DNA of 40,474 nucleotides from a virus, in IMG/VR virus record IMGVR_UViG_3300044591_000743, positions 1 to 40,474 of that record; one strand, 5' to 3'. The position numbers and the translations under genes are program-made. Positions 31,204 to 38,690 of this stretch are shown piece after piece. The notes under the pieces are model-generated. The model had not been told where the DNA came from, searched no databases, and worked only from the letters and a program-made list of their open reading frames with translations. Each line of letters opens with the position of its first letter. Within the stretch, counting starts at the first letter, position 1.

Positions 31204-31959
31204 TCAGATAGAACGAATTGAAATCACGCGCTTTTCATGCCCGGCAGCATGGTCAGCGATGACGATGCTGCGCGCGGCTTTGCTGGTGCCGGCACACAGC
31301 ATGCAGTCGCTGCACTGGGCCTTGCGGCCGCCCTCAATGCTGGCGGGGCACGTTACCTCAAGGGGTTGACGATCGACCCCGATGCTCACCCTGAAATAGC
31401 GCATCCCCATAGACTGAGCTTGACGGGCTTCGTCGGCGGTATCGGCGGATGCCATCACCAGTGGCGACCATGCGCGCGCGTCAAACCCGTGGGCTTGCCA
31501 TTGGTGGGTGTACCCGACATGCCCGGCACTCAGGGACACCAGTAGCGACCAGAGCTCCACCGGAGCGGCCGCGGGATCACCGTACGTGCCTAAGCGAAGC
31601 TTGCGACCACGCAACACTGCGCGCACTTGGTCGACCGATGATGCGCGCGGATATGACCCGCGACGGTATGCCCGATAGACTGCCAGAACAGACTCCCCGA
31701 CACGGACATAGCACGGCGCATCACCAGTAGCGCGCGCGAGCATTGGACGATGCGGACACAGGCCGCAGACACTTGCGTCATCCCCTGTCTTTACTGCAGT
31801 GTGAGGCTCGACATCGGACCGGATGATGAAGCTTTGCACCAGATCGCCGGTCTTACCATTGGCACTAGACTGGTCAAGCCCCGTGAGGATGACAACAATC
31901 GGCTTGCCATCGATAACGCTGGGGCCATCGTAGACGATAAGGCTGTTAGTGTTTGGCAT
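31204..31959 (-). CDS. Conserved phage protein of unknown function (DUF7227-like), 251 aa
   Basis: The sequence carries features of a protein found in many unrelated phages: GKTGDLVQSFIIRSDVEPHTAVKTGDD, a CGLCPHR Cys pair, CYVRVGESVLAVYRAYRRGSYP, GDPAAAPVELW, GYTHQW and a C-terminal C-x2-C-x2-C cluster (CSDCMLCAG). The Cys pattern suggests a bound metal. I recall the family as DUF7227, from memory only. Conservation among phages and early-type placement suggest a role in takeover of the host, which is not proven. Confidence 0.8.
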   Translation of the reverse strand: MPNTNSLIVYDGPSVIDGKPIVVILTGLDQSSANGKTGDLVQSFIIRSDVEPHTAVKTGDDASVCGLCPHRPMLARATGDAPCYVRVGESVLAVYRAYRRGSYPRASSVDQVRAVLRGRKLRLGTYGDPAAAPVELWSLLVSLSAGHVGYTHQWQAHGFDARAWSPLVMASADTADEARQAQSMGMRYFRVSIGVDRQPLEVTCPASIEGGRKAQCSDCMLCAGTSKAARSIVIADHAAGHEKRVISIRSI

Positions 31960-31973
31960 GGTGAGTGCTCCGT

Positions 31974-32048
31974 TCAGATGAATGCGGCCAGAAGCACGCC
32001 GAGGGCTACGCCGAAGGCGCAGGCAAAGAGGATGTCGCGGGTGCGCAT
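31974..32048 (-). CDS. Membrane micropeptide, 24 aa
   Basis: The frame runs from an ATG at 32048 to a TGA at 31974, just before the ribosome site of the 251-residue gene. After RTRD, it is one membrane helix (ILFACAFGVALGVLLAAFI). A second tiny membrane peptide occurs at the end of the same operon. The evidence is position, clean hydrophobicity and lack of any other gene in the gap. Confidence 0.45.
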   Translation of the reverse strand: MRTRDILFACAFGVALGVLLAAFI

Positions 32049-32063
32049 GGTGTCAGGCCCCTA

Positions 32064-32294
32064 TCAACGCATGTTGATATAGCCGGGCATGCCCACGGCG
32101 CGCGCAAACAAAACCGCATCGTGGCGATTGGCGAGATGCTGTATCAGATACTTGGCACGCTGGACGGCCATGTCACTGTCGGCCAGCGCGCGCTGATAAA
32201 CGTCGGAATCGACTTGCCGGCCAATCATCGGCACATGCGCGCCGATGACGGACTTGAAGGGCTTGGCCATGCGGAGGATTGTTTTAGGGCTCAT
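32064..32294 (-). CDS. Small basic phage protein, 76 aa, first gene of the leftward operon
   Basis: The start at 32294 opens the operon facing away from the terminase genes. The product is basic and helical (SPKTILRMAKPFKSVIGAHV, then RALADSDMAVQRAKYLIQHLANR). A TAGGCTA motif copy (32297-32303) lies immediately upstream of its ATG, where a bound protein would block initiation. No strong ribosome site is visible. The family is not recognised. Confidence 0.68.
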   Translation of the reverse strand: MSPKTILRMAKPFKSVIGAHVPMIGRQVDSDVYQRALADSDMAVQRAKYLIQHLANRHDAVLFARAVGMPGYINMR

Positions 32295-32296
32295 GA

Positions 32297-32665
32297 TAGG
32301 CTACCTATGCGGTTGGTTGGACACAGCACTAATGTAAAACAATGTCGTTCACCCAGTAAAGTGTAGGGTCAAATTGTTAGGCTATGGGGGTGTCTAGAAC
32401 TGCTTAAATCGATAGCCTAACTCTCAAAACGGCCTTACGGGATTGTCGTTAGTTGACTAGAACACTTGGTTTTAGGCGGTTTGAGGCCTCCGATCTAGCC
32501 TTGACGCTAGCCCATCGGATAGGCGGTGTCTGCGCCCGTGCTCACCGAGGGAGATATGCTAGTTAGGCTATCAGATGATCTACCCTTAGGAAAAAGAAAA
32601 AAATACTGTATATATATACAGTACACATACAGTGGCGGCTGGCATGCGCGGTTAGGCGTAGCCTA
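32297..32665. repeat. Five dispersed copies of TAGSCTA
   Basis: Exact copies lie at 32297-32303, 32378-32384 and 32564-32570 (TAGGCTA), and at 32413-32419 and 32659-32665 (TAGCCTA, the other orientation). Copies at 32413 and 32564 share a longer core, AGTTAGGCTATC when read in the same direction. The fifth forms an inverted pair with the TTAGGC at 32652. A 7-base word is expected about 0.1 times by chance here. Confidence 0.75.
32604..32623. promoter_or_regulatory. Perfect LexA (SOS) box
   Basis: TACTG-(TA)5-CAGTA is an uninterrupted 20-bp palindrome, identical to the consensus LexA operator of gamma- and betaproteobacteria (CTGT-N8-ACAG core). An extra ATACAGT half-site follows at 32627-32633. 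It is preceded by an A-rich tract (32591-32603). Binding of host LexA should silence nearby promoters until DNA damage. Confidence 0.85.
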
Positions 32666-32845
32666 GATCGCCTATCGGCCTCATCAACCCGCGTCACCAC
32701 GCAAACCATATGCAATCTAGGCGCATGGCATGGCATAACCTAGATTACCTATGGTCTGGATGCCATGCTGCCCAGGGCAGTGACCCGGATAAGCATGACC
32801 TAATGACCTAGCCGGTAGCCGGGGGCTTGCGGCCAGGCGCCAGAT

Positions 32846-32861
32846 GGGGGGGAGGGGAGGG
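32846..32861 (+). other. G-quadruplex candidate
   Basis: Seven G, A, four G, A, three G in a row can supply four G-runs of at least three with one-base loops. A further five-G run lies at 32821-32825. It is positioned about 120 bases before the terminase gene. Confidence 0.5.
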
Positions 32862-32901
32862 CCGGCGACCTGAGCGGTCAAAAACGAAGGGCTCGCAGAC
32901 A

Positions 32902-32939
32902 ATTTTTATTTTTTAAGGCCACAAACCATTTTTATTTTT
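32902..32939. repeat. Direct repeat of a 12-bp T-rich tract
   Basis: ATTTTTATTTTT occurs at 32902-32913 and again at 32928-32939, 26 bases apart, about two and a half helical turns. Such tracts bend DNA and can serve as UP elements or as sites for host architectural proteins. Confidence 0.7.
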
Positions 32940-32966
32940 GCAAACACAAACGGAAAAAGCTTACGC

Positions 32967-32972
32967 TATACT
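32967..32972 (+). promoter_or_regulatory. Candidate -10 element before the small terminase gene
   Basis: TATACT lies 9 bases before the ATG at 32982, so a transcript started from it would be nearly leaderless. No ribosome site is seen upstream of that ATG, which agrees. A matching -35 at normal spacing is not evident. Confidence 0.35.
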
Positions 32973-32981
32973 CAGATCGCC

Positions 32982-33461
32982 ATGTTCAAGTCGCTCCCGC
33001 TGACCATCCGCGAAGTCAAGGCCACGGAGGCCGTGCTGAACCGCGTGTATGACGCGGCGAAACTGGGTTTGAAGGGCGACAACCTGGCGCTGGCGGCAGG
33101 GTTGTTGCCGAGCGAGTACAGGCGCTTGCGCGAACTGGACCCGATTGCGGAGTTGGCTGAGCAGAAAGGCCGCGCGGATGGCGAGATCGCCATGTCCACG
33201 GTGTTGCATGAGGCGGCAATGAACGGCGACTCCAAGGCGGCGCTTGAGATACTGAAGCACGCTCACGGTTGGGTGGCCAAGCAGCAGGTACAGATTGACG
33301 TGGCGCAGCAGATCAGCATCACGGCGGCGCTTGAGCAGGCGCAGTCGCGGGTGCTGGAACTCGTACATGAGGTGACGGATGCAAGAGCCCCGGTTCTCGG
33401 CGGAACAAGAGCAAAGCTTGATGGCCAGGCTCTGGAGTCCGGCGATAGCGAACGACCCTGA
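32982..33461 (+). CDS. terS: Terminase small subunit, 159 aa
   Basis: Position directly before and overlapping the large subunit is the main evidence. The N-terminal half has a helix-turn-helix look (RVYDAAKLGLKGDNLALAAGLLPSEYRRLREL), as expected for recognising the packaging site. The middle is a helical oligomerisation region (MSTVLHEAAMNGDSKAALEILKHAHGWV), a phrase common to phage small terminases. The C-terminal 40 residues are likely disordered. No ribosome site is visible before the ATG. Confidence 0.82.
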   Translation: MFKSLPLTIREVKATEAVLNRVYDAAKLGLKGDNLALAAGLLPSEYRRLRELDPIAELAEQKGRADGEIAMSTVLHEAAMNGDSKAALEILKHAHGWVAKQQVQIDVAQQISITAALEQAQSRVLELVHEVTDARAPVLGGTRAKLDGQALESGDSERP

Positions 33462-34905
33462 GAAGTTCGTCCTTTTTGCGTTCCCGTGGGGCGAGAACGG
33501 CACGCCGCTGGCCAAGCACAAGGGGCCGCGCGCGTGGCAGCGGCAGGTGCTGCGCGACATCCGCGACCACATCGCCAAGAACGGGTCGATAGATGCGTAC
33601 CAGGTGCTGCGCATGGCCACGGCGTCAGGTCGCGGCATCGGCAAGTCGGCGCTGGTCAGTTGGCTGGTAGTGTGGATGCTGACCACGCGCATCGGCGCCA
33701 GCGTCATCGTGTCGGCCAACAGCGAGGCGCAGTTGCGCTCAATCACATGGGCCGAGATCACGAAGTGGCTGGCGATGCTGATCAACAGCCACTGGTGGGA
33801 GATCAGCGCGACGCGGATCACGCCGGCCAAGTGGTTGAGTGAGATCGTGGAGCGCGACCTGCGCAAGGGCACGCGGTACTGGGGCGCGGAGGGGCGGCTG
33901 TGGTCGGAGGAGAACCCTGACGCCTACGCCGGCCTGCACAACTCAGACGGCGTGCTGCTGATCTTTGACGAAGCCAGCGGCATACCAGACACGATCTGGG
34001 ACGTGGCGCAGGGCTTCTTCACAGAGAACACGCCGCACAGGTTCTGGCTGGCGTTCAGCAACCCGCGGCGCAACCAAGGGTACTTCTACGAGTGCTTCAA
34101 CGCCAAGCGGGCGTTCTGGAACACGCGGCAGATTGACGCGCGCACGGTCGAAGACACGGACAAGAGCGTCTACGAGCAGATCATTGAGGAGTACGGCGAG
34201 GACAGCCCGCAGGCCCGCATTGAGGTCTACGGCGAGTTCCCATCAACAGGCGACGAGCAGTTCATTGCGCCGCGGCTGGTCGATGAGGCGTTCAAGCGCG
34301 CCAAGTACAAAGACCCCGGAGCGCCTATCGTGATCGGCGTGGACCCGGCGCGCAGCGGGGCGGACTCCACCGTCATCGTGGTGCGGCAAGGGCGCGACCT
34401 GGTGGAGATCCGGCGCTACCGCGGCGACGACACCATGACGGTGGTAGGGCACGTCATCGAGGCAATTGAGGACTTCAAGCCCACGCTGACGGTGCTGGAC
34501 GAGGGCGGGCTGGGGTACGGCATCCTTGACAGGCTGAACGAGCAGCGGTATAAGGTGCGCGGCGTCAACTTTGGCTGGAAAGCCAAGAACCAGGTCATGT
34601 GGGGCAACAAACGGGCCGAAATGTGGGGCGCGATGCGCGACTGGTTGCGCACTGCGGCCATCAAAGAGGACCGGCAGCTCAAAACGGACCTGACGGGGCC
34701 GAAAACCAAGCCCGACAGCAGCGGAACGATCTATCTGGAGTCGAAAAAGGACATGAAAGCCCGCGGATTGGCCTCTCCAGACGCTGCTGACGCGCTGGCG
34801 GTCACGTTCGCCTTTCCTGTGGCCTCCCGAGAGCGCGTGGACCGCCCCAGAACGCTTACAATGCGCGACAGAAGCCAAATGTCGGCGAGTTGGATGGGGG
34901 CGTAA
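33379..34905 (+). CDS. terL: Terminase large subunit, ATPase and nuclease, 508 aa
   Basis: The gene starts 83 bases inside the small-subunit gene with GAGGTG upstream. Walker A is ASGRGIGKS (82-90), Walker B LLIFDE (193-198), and the coupling segment WLAFSNPRR follows. The RNase H-like nuclease has GVDPARSGAD (Asp322), VLDEGG (Asp374) and SPDAADAL (Asp468/Asp471). The enzyme drives DNA into the prohead and cuts it. Its type suggests a P22-like podovirus, which fits headful packaging. The stop overlaps the next ATG (TAATG). Confidence 0.97.
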   Translation: MQEPRFSAEQEQSLMARLWSPAIANDPEKFVLFAFPWGENGTPLAKHKGPRAWQRQVLRDIRDHIAKNGSIDAYQVLRMATASGRGIGKSALVSWLVVWMLTTRIGASVIVSANSEAQLRSITWAEITKWLAMLINSHWWEISATRITPAKWLSEIVERDLRKGTRYWGAEGRLWSEENPDAYAGLHNSDGVLLIFDEASGIPDTIWDVAQGFFTENTPHRFWLAFSNPRRNQGYFYECFNAKRAFWNTRQIDARTVEDTDKSVYEQIIEEYGEDSPQARIEVYGEFPSTGDEQFIAPRLVDEAFKRAKYKDPGAPIVIGVDPARSGADSTVIVVRQGRDLVEIRRYRGDDTMTVVGHVIEAIEDFKPTLTVLDEGGLGYGILDRLNEQRYKVRGVNFGWKAKNQVMWGNKRAEMWGAMRDWLRTAAIKEDRQLKTDLTGPKTKPDSSGTIYLESKKDMKARGLASPDAADALAVTFAFPVASRERVDRPRTLTMRDRSQMSASWMGA

Positions 34906-35558
34906 TGGCTAACAACGCGTTGGCGCCGAGACCGAAAAACGCAATGGTCCGTCAATCGGATCCGCTGCAGTCGCTTCTACGCGAATCTGCCGAGTACCCG
35001 CAATACGGCGAGTTGGTGGACTATTTGTCCGCACGGCGCATGATGCCACCCATTTCCAGAGGCGGCACAGGGGGCGCAAGCGGGGTTTTTGAAAGCAACT
35101 CAATTTTTGGTAGCGAATTGCCAAAAACAGGTGTGGTTAAGGTTGGCTACAACTCAGGGCCAAGCACCGTCGTGCATGAACTGACGCACGCGGCCGACAC
35201 CCAAATCAGCTCGCAATATTACGAGTTGAAGAACAAACGCGGCGATTTGACTTCTGCGGAACGTCAATTTATGCAGGCGTTTGAGAAGTTGGCGTACAAC
35301 CCGTTTGGTCGCGGCGATAAGGCGCTTCCTCGGCGCGCGCTGGCCGAGAAATTAGACCCCGCATGGGCTAAAAAACACTCCGATTACCGCGCCACCAATA
35401 GGGAACTGCCGGCTTGGGGTATGGGCGCTACGGTAACGCCAGATGACGCTTATGATCGACCGTTGCACCTTGACCCTACAATGGCCACCGAGTTCTCCGT
35501 CTTGCTTGACATGGCGCGCAAGCTGCAAAAGTCAAAACCTGTGACCGATAAAAGGTAA
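34905..35558 (+). CDS. Putative zinc metallopeptidase (HExxH), 217 aa
   Basis: The motif VVHELTHAAD (His91, Glu92, His95) is the zincin signature; Glu198 in MATEFSVLL is a possible third ligand. The rest of the protein has no recognised family. It lies between terminase and portal with overlapping or near-abutting ends. Its DNA is AT-richer than its neighbours (roughly 45-50 % GC over several 60-base lines against about 60 % around it). Possible jobs are a virion protease, a cell wall or protein-degrading factor carried in the particle, or a maturation enzyme. Confidence 0.7.
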   Translation: MANNALAPRPKNAMVRQSDPLQSLLRESAEYPQYGELVDYLSARRMMPPISRGGTGGASGVFESNSIFGSELPKTGVVKVGYNSGPSTVVHELTHAADTQISSQYYELKNKRGDLTSAERQFMQAFEKLAYNPFGRGDKALPRRALAEKLDPAWAKKHSDYRATNRELPAWGMGATVTPDDAYDRPLHLDPTMATEFSVLLDMARKLQKSKPVTDKR

Positions 35559-35561
35559 GAA

Positions 35562-37733
35562 GTGAGCGACTACACAGGCATCACCGCCGCAGCCGCTGTC
35601 GCTAACAGCGGGTCATCTAAAGACCAGCGCAATTCAGATGTGCTGTCTACGGCTCGCACTCGATTGCAGCAAGCCATTGCCGCATACGGGGAAAGTCGAG
35701 AAGACGAGCTTGACGATTTGAAGTTTTACGCTGGTAGTCCTGATAATCACTATCAGTGGCCAGCAGACGTTCTGGCCACCCGCGGCGCGGTGCAAGGGCA
35801 GACGATCAACGCCAGGCCGTGCCTGACGATCAACAAGCTGCCGCAGCACGTCAGGCAGGTCACCAACGACCAGCGGCAGAACCGCCCCAGCGGCAAGGTG
35901 ATCCCGGCTGACGACAAGGCCGACATTGAGGTCGCGGAGATCTTTGACGGCGTGGTGCGGCACATTGAGTACATCTCTGACGCCGACGTGGCCTACGACA
36001 CGGCCTGCGAGAACCAGGTGTCGTTCGGTGAGGGCTACATCCGCATCCTGACCGAGTACTGCGACGACAACACTTTTGATCAGGACATCAAGATCGGGCG
36101 GGTGCGCAACTCGTTCTCGGTCTACATGGACCCGATGATCCAAGACCCCTGCGGGGCTGACGCCAAGTGGTGCTTCATCACTGAGGACATTACCCGCGAG
36201 GAGTACCACCGGCTGTACCCCAAGGCGTCACCGGCCAACACGTTGATGAGTCTGGGCGTGGGCGACCAGTCCCTGAGCCAGTGGATCAATGACGACACGA
36301 TCCGCATCGCTGAGTACTTCTACGTCGATTACGACACCGCCACGCTGAACCTGTACCCCGGCAACCAGACGGCGTTTGCCGGGTCGTTTGAGGACAAGGA
36401 ACTCAAGGCGATGTTCGGCAAGCCGATCCGCTCGCGCCAGGCCGACCGCAAAAAGATCAAGTGGTGCAAGATCAACGGCTACGAGATCCTTGAGGAGCAG
36501 GAGTGGGCCGGCAAGTACATTCCCGTGGTGCGGGTGGTCGGCAACGAGTACGAGGTTGATGGCCGGGTGTACGTCTCCGGGCTGGTGCGCAACGCCAAGG
36601 ACGCCCAGCGGATGTACAACTACTGGACAAGCCAAGAGGCCGAGATGCTGGCGCTGGCCCCGAAGGCACCGTTCATCGGCTACGGCGGGCAGTTTGAAGG
36701 GTACGAGACGCAGTGGAAGACTGCAAACACCCAGAACTGGCCGTATTTGGAGGTCAACCCTGACGTGACGGACGGCGCGGGCAACACGCTGCCGCTGCCG
36801 CAGCGCGCCATGCCGCCAATGGCCCAGACGGGCCTGATTCAGGCCAAGATGGGGGCCGCAGAGGACATCAAGGGCACCACGGGGCAGTACAACGCCTCGC
36901 TGGGCCTGGAAAGCAACGAGCGGTCTGGCAAGGCTATCTTGGCCCGCCAGCGTGAAGGCGACACGGGGACGTACCACTATGTTGATAATCTGGCTCGGGC
37001 TGTGCGTCATGTTACTCGTCAACTGGTGGATCTGATCCCCAAGATTTACGACACGGAACGCATCGCTCGCATCATTGGTGAGGATGGCGAGTCCAGCATG
37101 GTCAAGATGAGCCCGACGCAGCCTGAGCCGGTGCGCAAGATCGTCAACCAGCAGGGCATCGTGATCGACAAGATCTACAACCCCAGCGTCGGCAAATACG
37201 ACGTGGTGGTGGTGACTGGCCCGGGCTACGCGACCAAGCGTCAGGAGGCGCTGGAGGCGATGGCTCAACTGCTGCAGACCAACCCGCAACTGTGGGCGGT
37301 GGCGGGCGACCTGTTCGTCAAGAACATGGACTGGCCTGGCGCGCAGGAGCTTGCCAAGCGGTTTGAGAAGACCATTGACCCGCAGATCATGAGCGACGCG
37401 GACGAGAATCCGGCGCTGCAAGCCGCCAACCAGCAGATGCAGGCGATGTCCGCTCAGATGGAGCAGATGGCTGGCATGCTGCAGCGCGTCAATCAGTCGA
37501 TGGAAGCCCAGAAGCTGGAAATCGACAAGTTCAAGGCTGAAACGGACGCCGAGGTCAAGGCGTACGAGGCCGAGACACGGCGACTGCAGGCAATGGCCGC
37601 GGGCATGCAGCCTGAACAGGTGCAGGAGGTCGTCATGCAAACGCTGCGCGACGTCATGACGGTCGGCGACATGGTGGTCAATCAGCGCGCGGCTGAGATG
37701 CCGATGGGCGAGCCGATGGGAGCGCCGGTATGA
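35562..37733 (+). CDS. Portal protein, P22 gp1-like, 723 aa
   Basis: It starts at a GTG. The length matches P22 portal (725 residues). Typical segments are RPCLTINKLPQHVRQVTNDQRQNRP (about 85-110), VAYDTACENQVSFGEGYIRI (about 145-165), RMYNYWTSQEAEMLALAPKAPFI (about 350), and SNERSGKAILARQREGD (about 452). The C-terminal 130 residues are Gln/Met/Ala-rich coiled coil, the barrel region in P22. The portal is the dodecameric channel for DNA entry and exit and the platform for gp4. Confidence 0.95.
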   Translation: MSDYTGITAAAAVANSGSSKDQRNSDVLSTARTRLQQAIAAYGESREDELDDLKFYAGSPDNHYQWPADVLATRGAVQGQTINARPCLTINKLPQHVRQVTNDQRQNRPSGKVIPADDKADIEVAEIFDGVVRHIEYISDADVAYDTACENQVSFGEGYIRILTEYCDDNTFDQDIKIGRVRNSFSVYMDPMIQDPCGADAKWCFITEDITREEYHRLYPKASPANTLMSLGVGDQSLSQWINDDTIRIAEYFYVDYDTATLNLYPGNQTAFAGSFEDKELKAMFGKPIRSRQADRKKIKWCKINGYEILEEQEWAGKYIPVVRVVGNEYEVDGRVYVSGLVRNAKDAQRMYNYWTSQEAEMLALAPKAPFIGYGGQFEGYETQWKTANTQNWPYLEVNPDVTDGAGNTLPLPQRAMPPMAQTGLIQAKMGAAEDIKGTTGQYNASLGLESNERSGKAILARQREGDTGTYHYVDNLARAVRHVTRQLVDLIPKIYDTERIARIIGEDGESSMVKMSPTQPEPVRKIVNQQGIVIDKIYNPSVGKYDVVVVTGPGYATKRQEALEAMAQLLQTNPQLWAVAGDLFVKNMDWPGAQELAKRFEKTIDPQIMSDADENPALQAANQQMQAMSAQMEQMAGMLQRVNQSMEAQKLEIDKFKAETDAEVKAYEAETRRLQAMAAGMQPEQVQEVVMQTLRDVMTVGDMVVNQRAAEMPMGEPMGAPV

Positions 37734-38092
37734 GTTGCGCCGACTTCGTCGGCACGCTGTTTCTGGCCCGCGACGTGGCCCACAGCGTGCATCTGAACAC
37801 CAGGTCGTTTTCCAAGCATTCGGCGCTCAACGAGTTCTACGACAACATCTTGGACTTGACGGACAAGTTTGCTGAGGCGTACCAAGGCAGACATGGGCTG
37901 ATCGGCCCGATCACCTTGATGAGCGCCAAGAAAACGGGCAACATCTTGGAGTTCTTGGAGGACTCACTGTCCGAGGTCGAGAAGATGCGCTACGACGTGT
38001 GCAAGAAGGAAGACACGCCGCTGCAGAACATCATTGACGAGATTGTCGGACAGTACCTGTCCTCAATCTACAAACTCAAGTTTTTGGCGTAA
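37730..38092 (+). CDS. Ferritin/Dps-like helical protein (DUF5856-like), 120 aa
   Basis: It starts in an ATGA overlap with the portal gene. The stretch HSVHLNTRSFSKHSALNEFYDNILDLTDKFAEAYQG resembles the ferroxidase-helix pattern of Dps proteins (H-x-N...H-x(6)-FxD-x3-D-x2-DxxAE), with His, Asp and Glu at matching spacings. The length is shorter than true Dps (about 150-170 residues). The type occurs beside portal genes in other phages. Iron-binding, DNA protection or a purely structural use are all possible. Confidence 0.7.
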   Translation: MSCADFVGTLFLARDVAHSVHLNTRSFSKHSALNEFYDNILDLTDKFAEAYQGRHGLIGPITLMSAKKTGNILEFLEDSLSEVEKMRYDVCKKEDTPLQNIIDEIVGQYLSSIYKLKFLA

Positions 38093-38101
38093 GGAAACAC
38101 C

Positions 38102-38542
38102 ATGTCCATGACCAACGCCGCCGAAGCGGCACTCCTTGATCTCTTGTTTCTCAACGTCGATTGGGCGAACATCGGGGACGCTGCTGGCCTGCAGAACAGC
38201 GCCACGGCGGGTTCGTTTTACATCTCGCTGCACAGCGCAGACCCCGGCGAGGCGGGCGACCAGAGCACCAACGAAATCAGCTACACCGGCTACGCCCGCG
38301 TGGCTGTGAACCGCACCGCAGGCGGCTGGACGCGAACGGTCAGCACCATCGCCAACACCGCGCTGGTGCAGTTCGGTCAATGTACGGCGGGCACCGCCAC
38401 GGCCACGCACTTCGGCATCGGCACGGACAGCACAGGCGCGGGCAACCTGCTGCTCAAGGGCGCACTGAACGCCAGCCTGTCGATCAGCAACGGCATTCAG
38501 CCGCAGTTCGCTGCTGGTGCCATGACCGCCACGGTGGACTGA
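38102..38542 (+). CDS. Phage tail-fibre-like structural protein, 146 aa
   Basis: AAGGAAACACC precedes the ATG. After a helical start (NAAEAALLDLLFLNVDWANIG) the sequence has a pattern known from small phage proteins: FYISLHSADPGEAGDQSTNEISYTGYARVAV, then GWTRTVSTIANTALVQF. This phrase is common in phage genomes, usually near fibre genes. Its function is not established. The stop overlaps a small downstream frame. Confidence 0.82.
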   Translation: MSMTNAAEAALLDLLFLNVDWANIGDAAGLQNSATAGSFYISLHSADPGEAGDQSTNEISYTGYARVAVNRTAGGWTRTVSTIANTALVQFGQCTAGTATATHFGIGTDSTGAGNLLLKGALNASLSISNGIQPQFAAGAMTATVD

Positions 38543-38543
38543 T

Positions 38544-38690
38544 GTGGTGTACCGCTGCGCCCACTGCCGGGAACTGCTGACGCTGACAGACAACGAGTTG
38601 TCTCAATGCTCAGAGCACCCTGCCGGGGGCGTGGAATGGTCGCCCGACGAGGTGGAGTGGATACCGCTGGAGAACCCTGATGCCGTTTAG
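38544..38690 (+). CDS. Small zinc-ribbon-like protein, 48 aa
   Basis: The frame opens with two GTG codons at 38544 and 38547, right behind the stop of the preceding gene, and overlaps the next gene by 11 bases. The Cys/His set C-x2-C ... C-x2-H (YRCAHCRELL, SQCSEH) looks like a zinc ribbon. The rest is acidic and Trp-rich (VEWSPDEVEWIP). The ATG at 38542 is out of frame and stops quickly. Only the motif and the packing support it. Confidence 0.6.
   Translation: MVYRCAHCRELLTLTDNELSQCSEHPAGGVEWSPDEVEWIPLENPDAV

Larger units (their letters stand above)
32295..32981. promoter_or_regulatory. 687-bp gene-free control region
   Basis: This is the only long gap in the genome, lying between the leftward early-type operon and the rightward terminase gene. 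It holds a perfect LexA box, five exact TAGSCTA motifs plus related CTAGGC and CTAGCC variants, a CTAGAAC direct repeat (32394, 32457), a possible stem CCGAT/ATCGG (32490-32518), an ATGACCTA pair (32795-32810), a G-rich tract and A/T tracts. It may combine early promoter, operators, replication origin or packaging start; the sequence alone does not decide which. Confidence 0.7.

Noticed and set aside
32501-32529. TTGACG as a -35 promoter box
   Set aside because: The bases at the expected -10 distance (CGGTGT region) do not resemble TATAAT.
32717-32902. Minus-strand frame of 61 codons in the control region
   Set aside because: Pro/Ala-rich, no ribosome site, and overlaps the G-rich and motif sequences; best explained as non-coding.
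36228-37640. Minus-strand frame of 470 codons opposite the portal
   Set aside because: His/Leu/Val-rich antisense translation of a confident portal gene.
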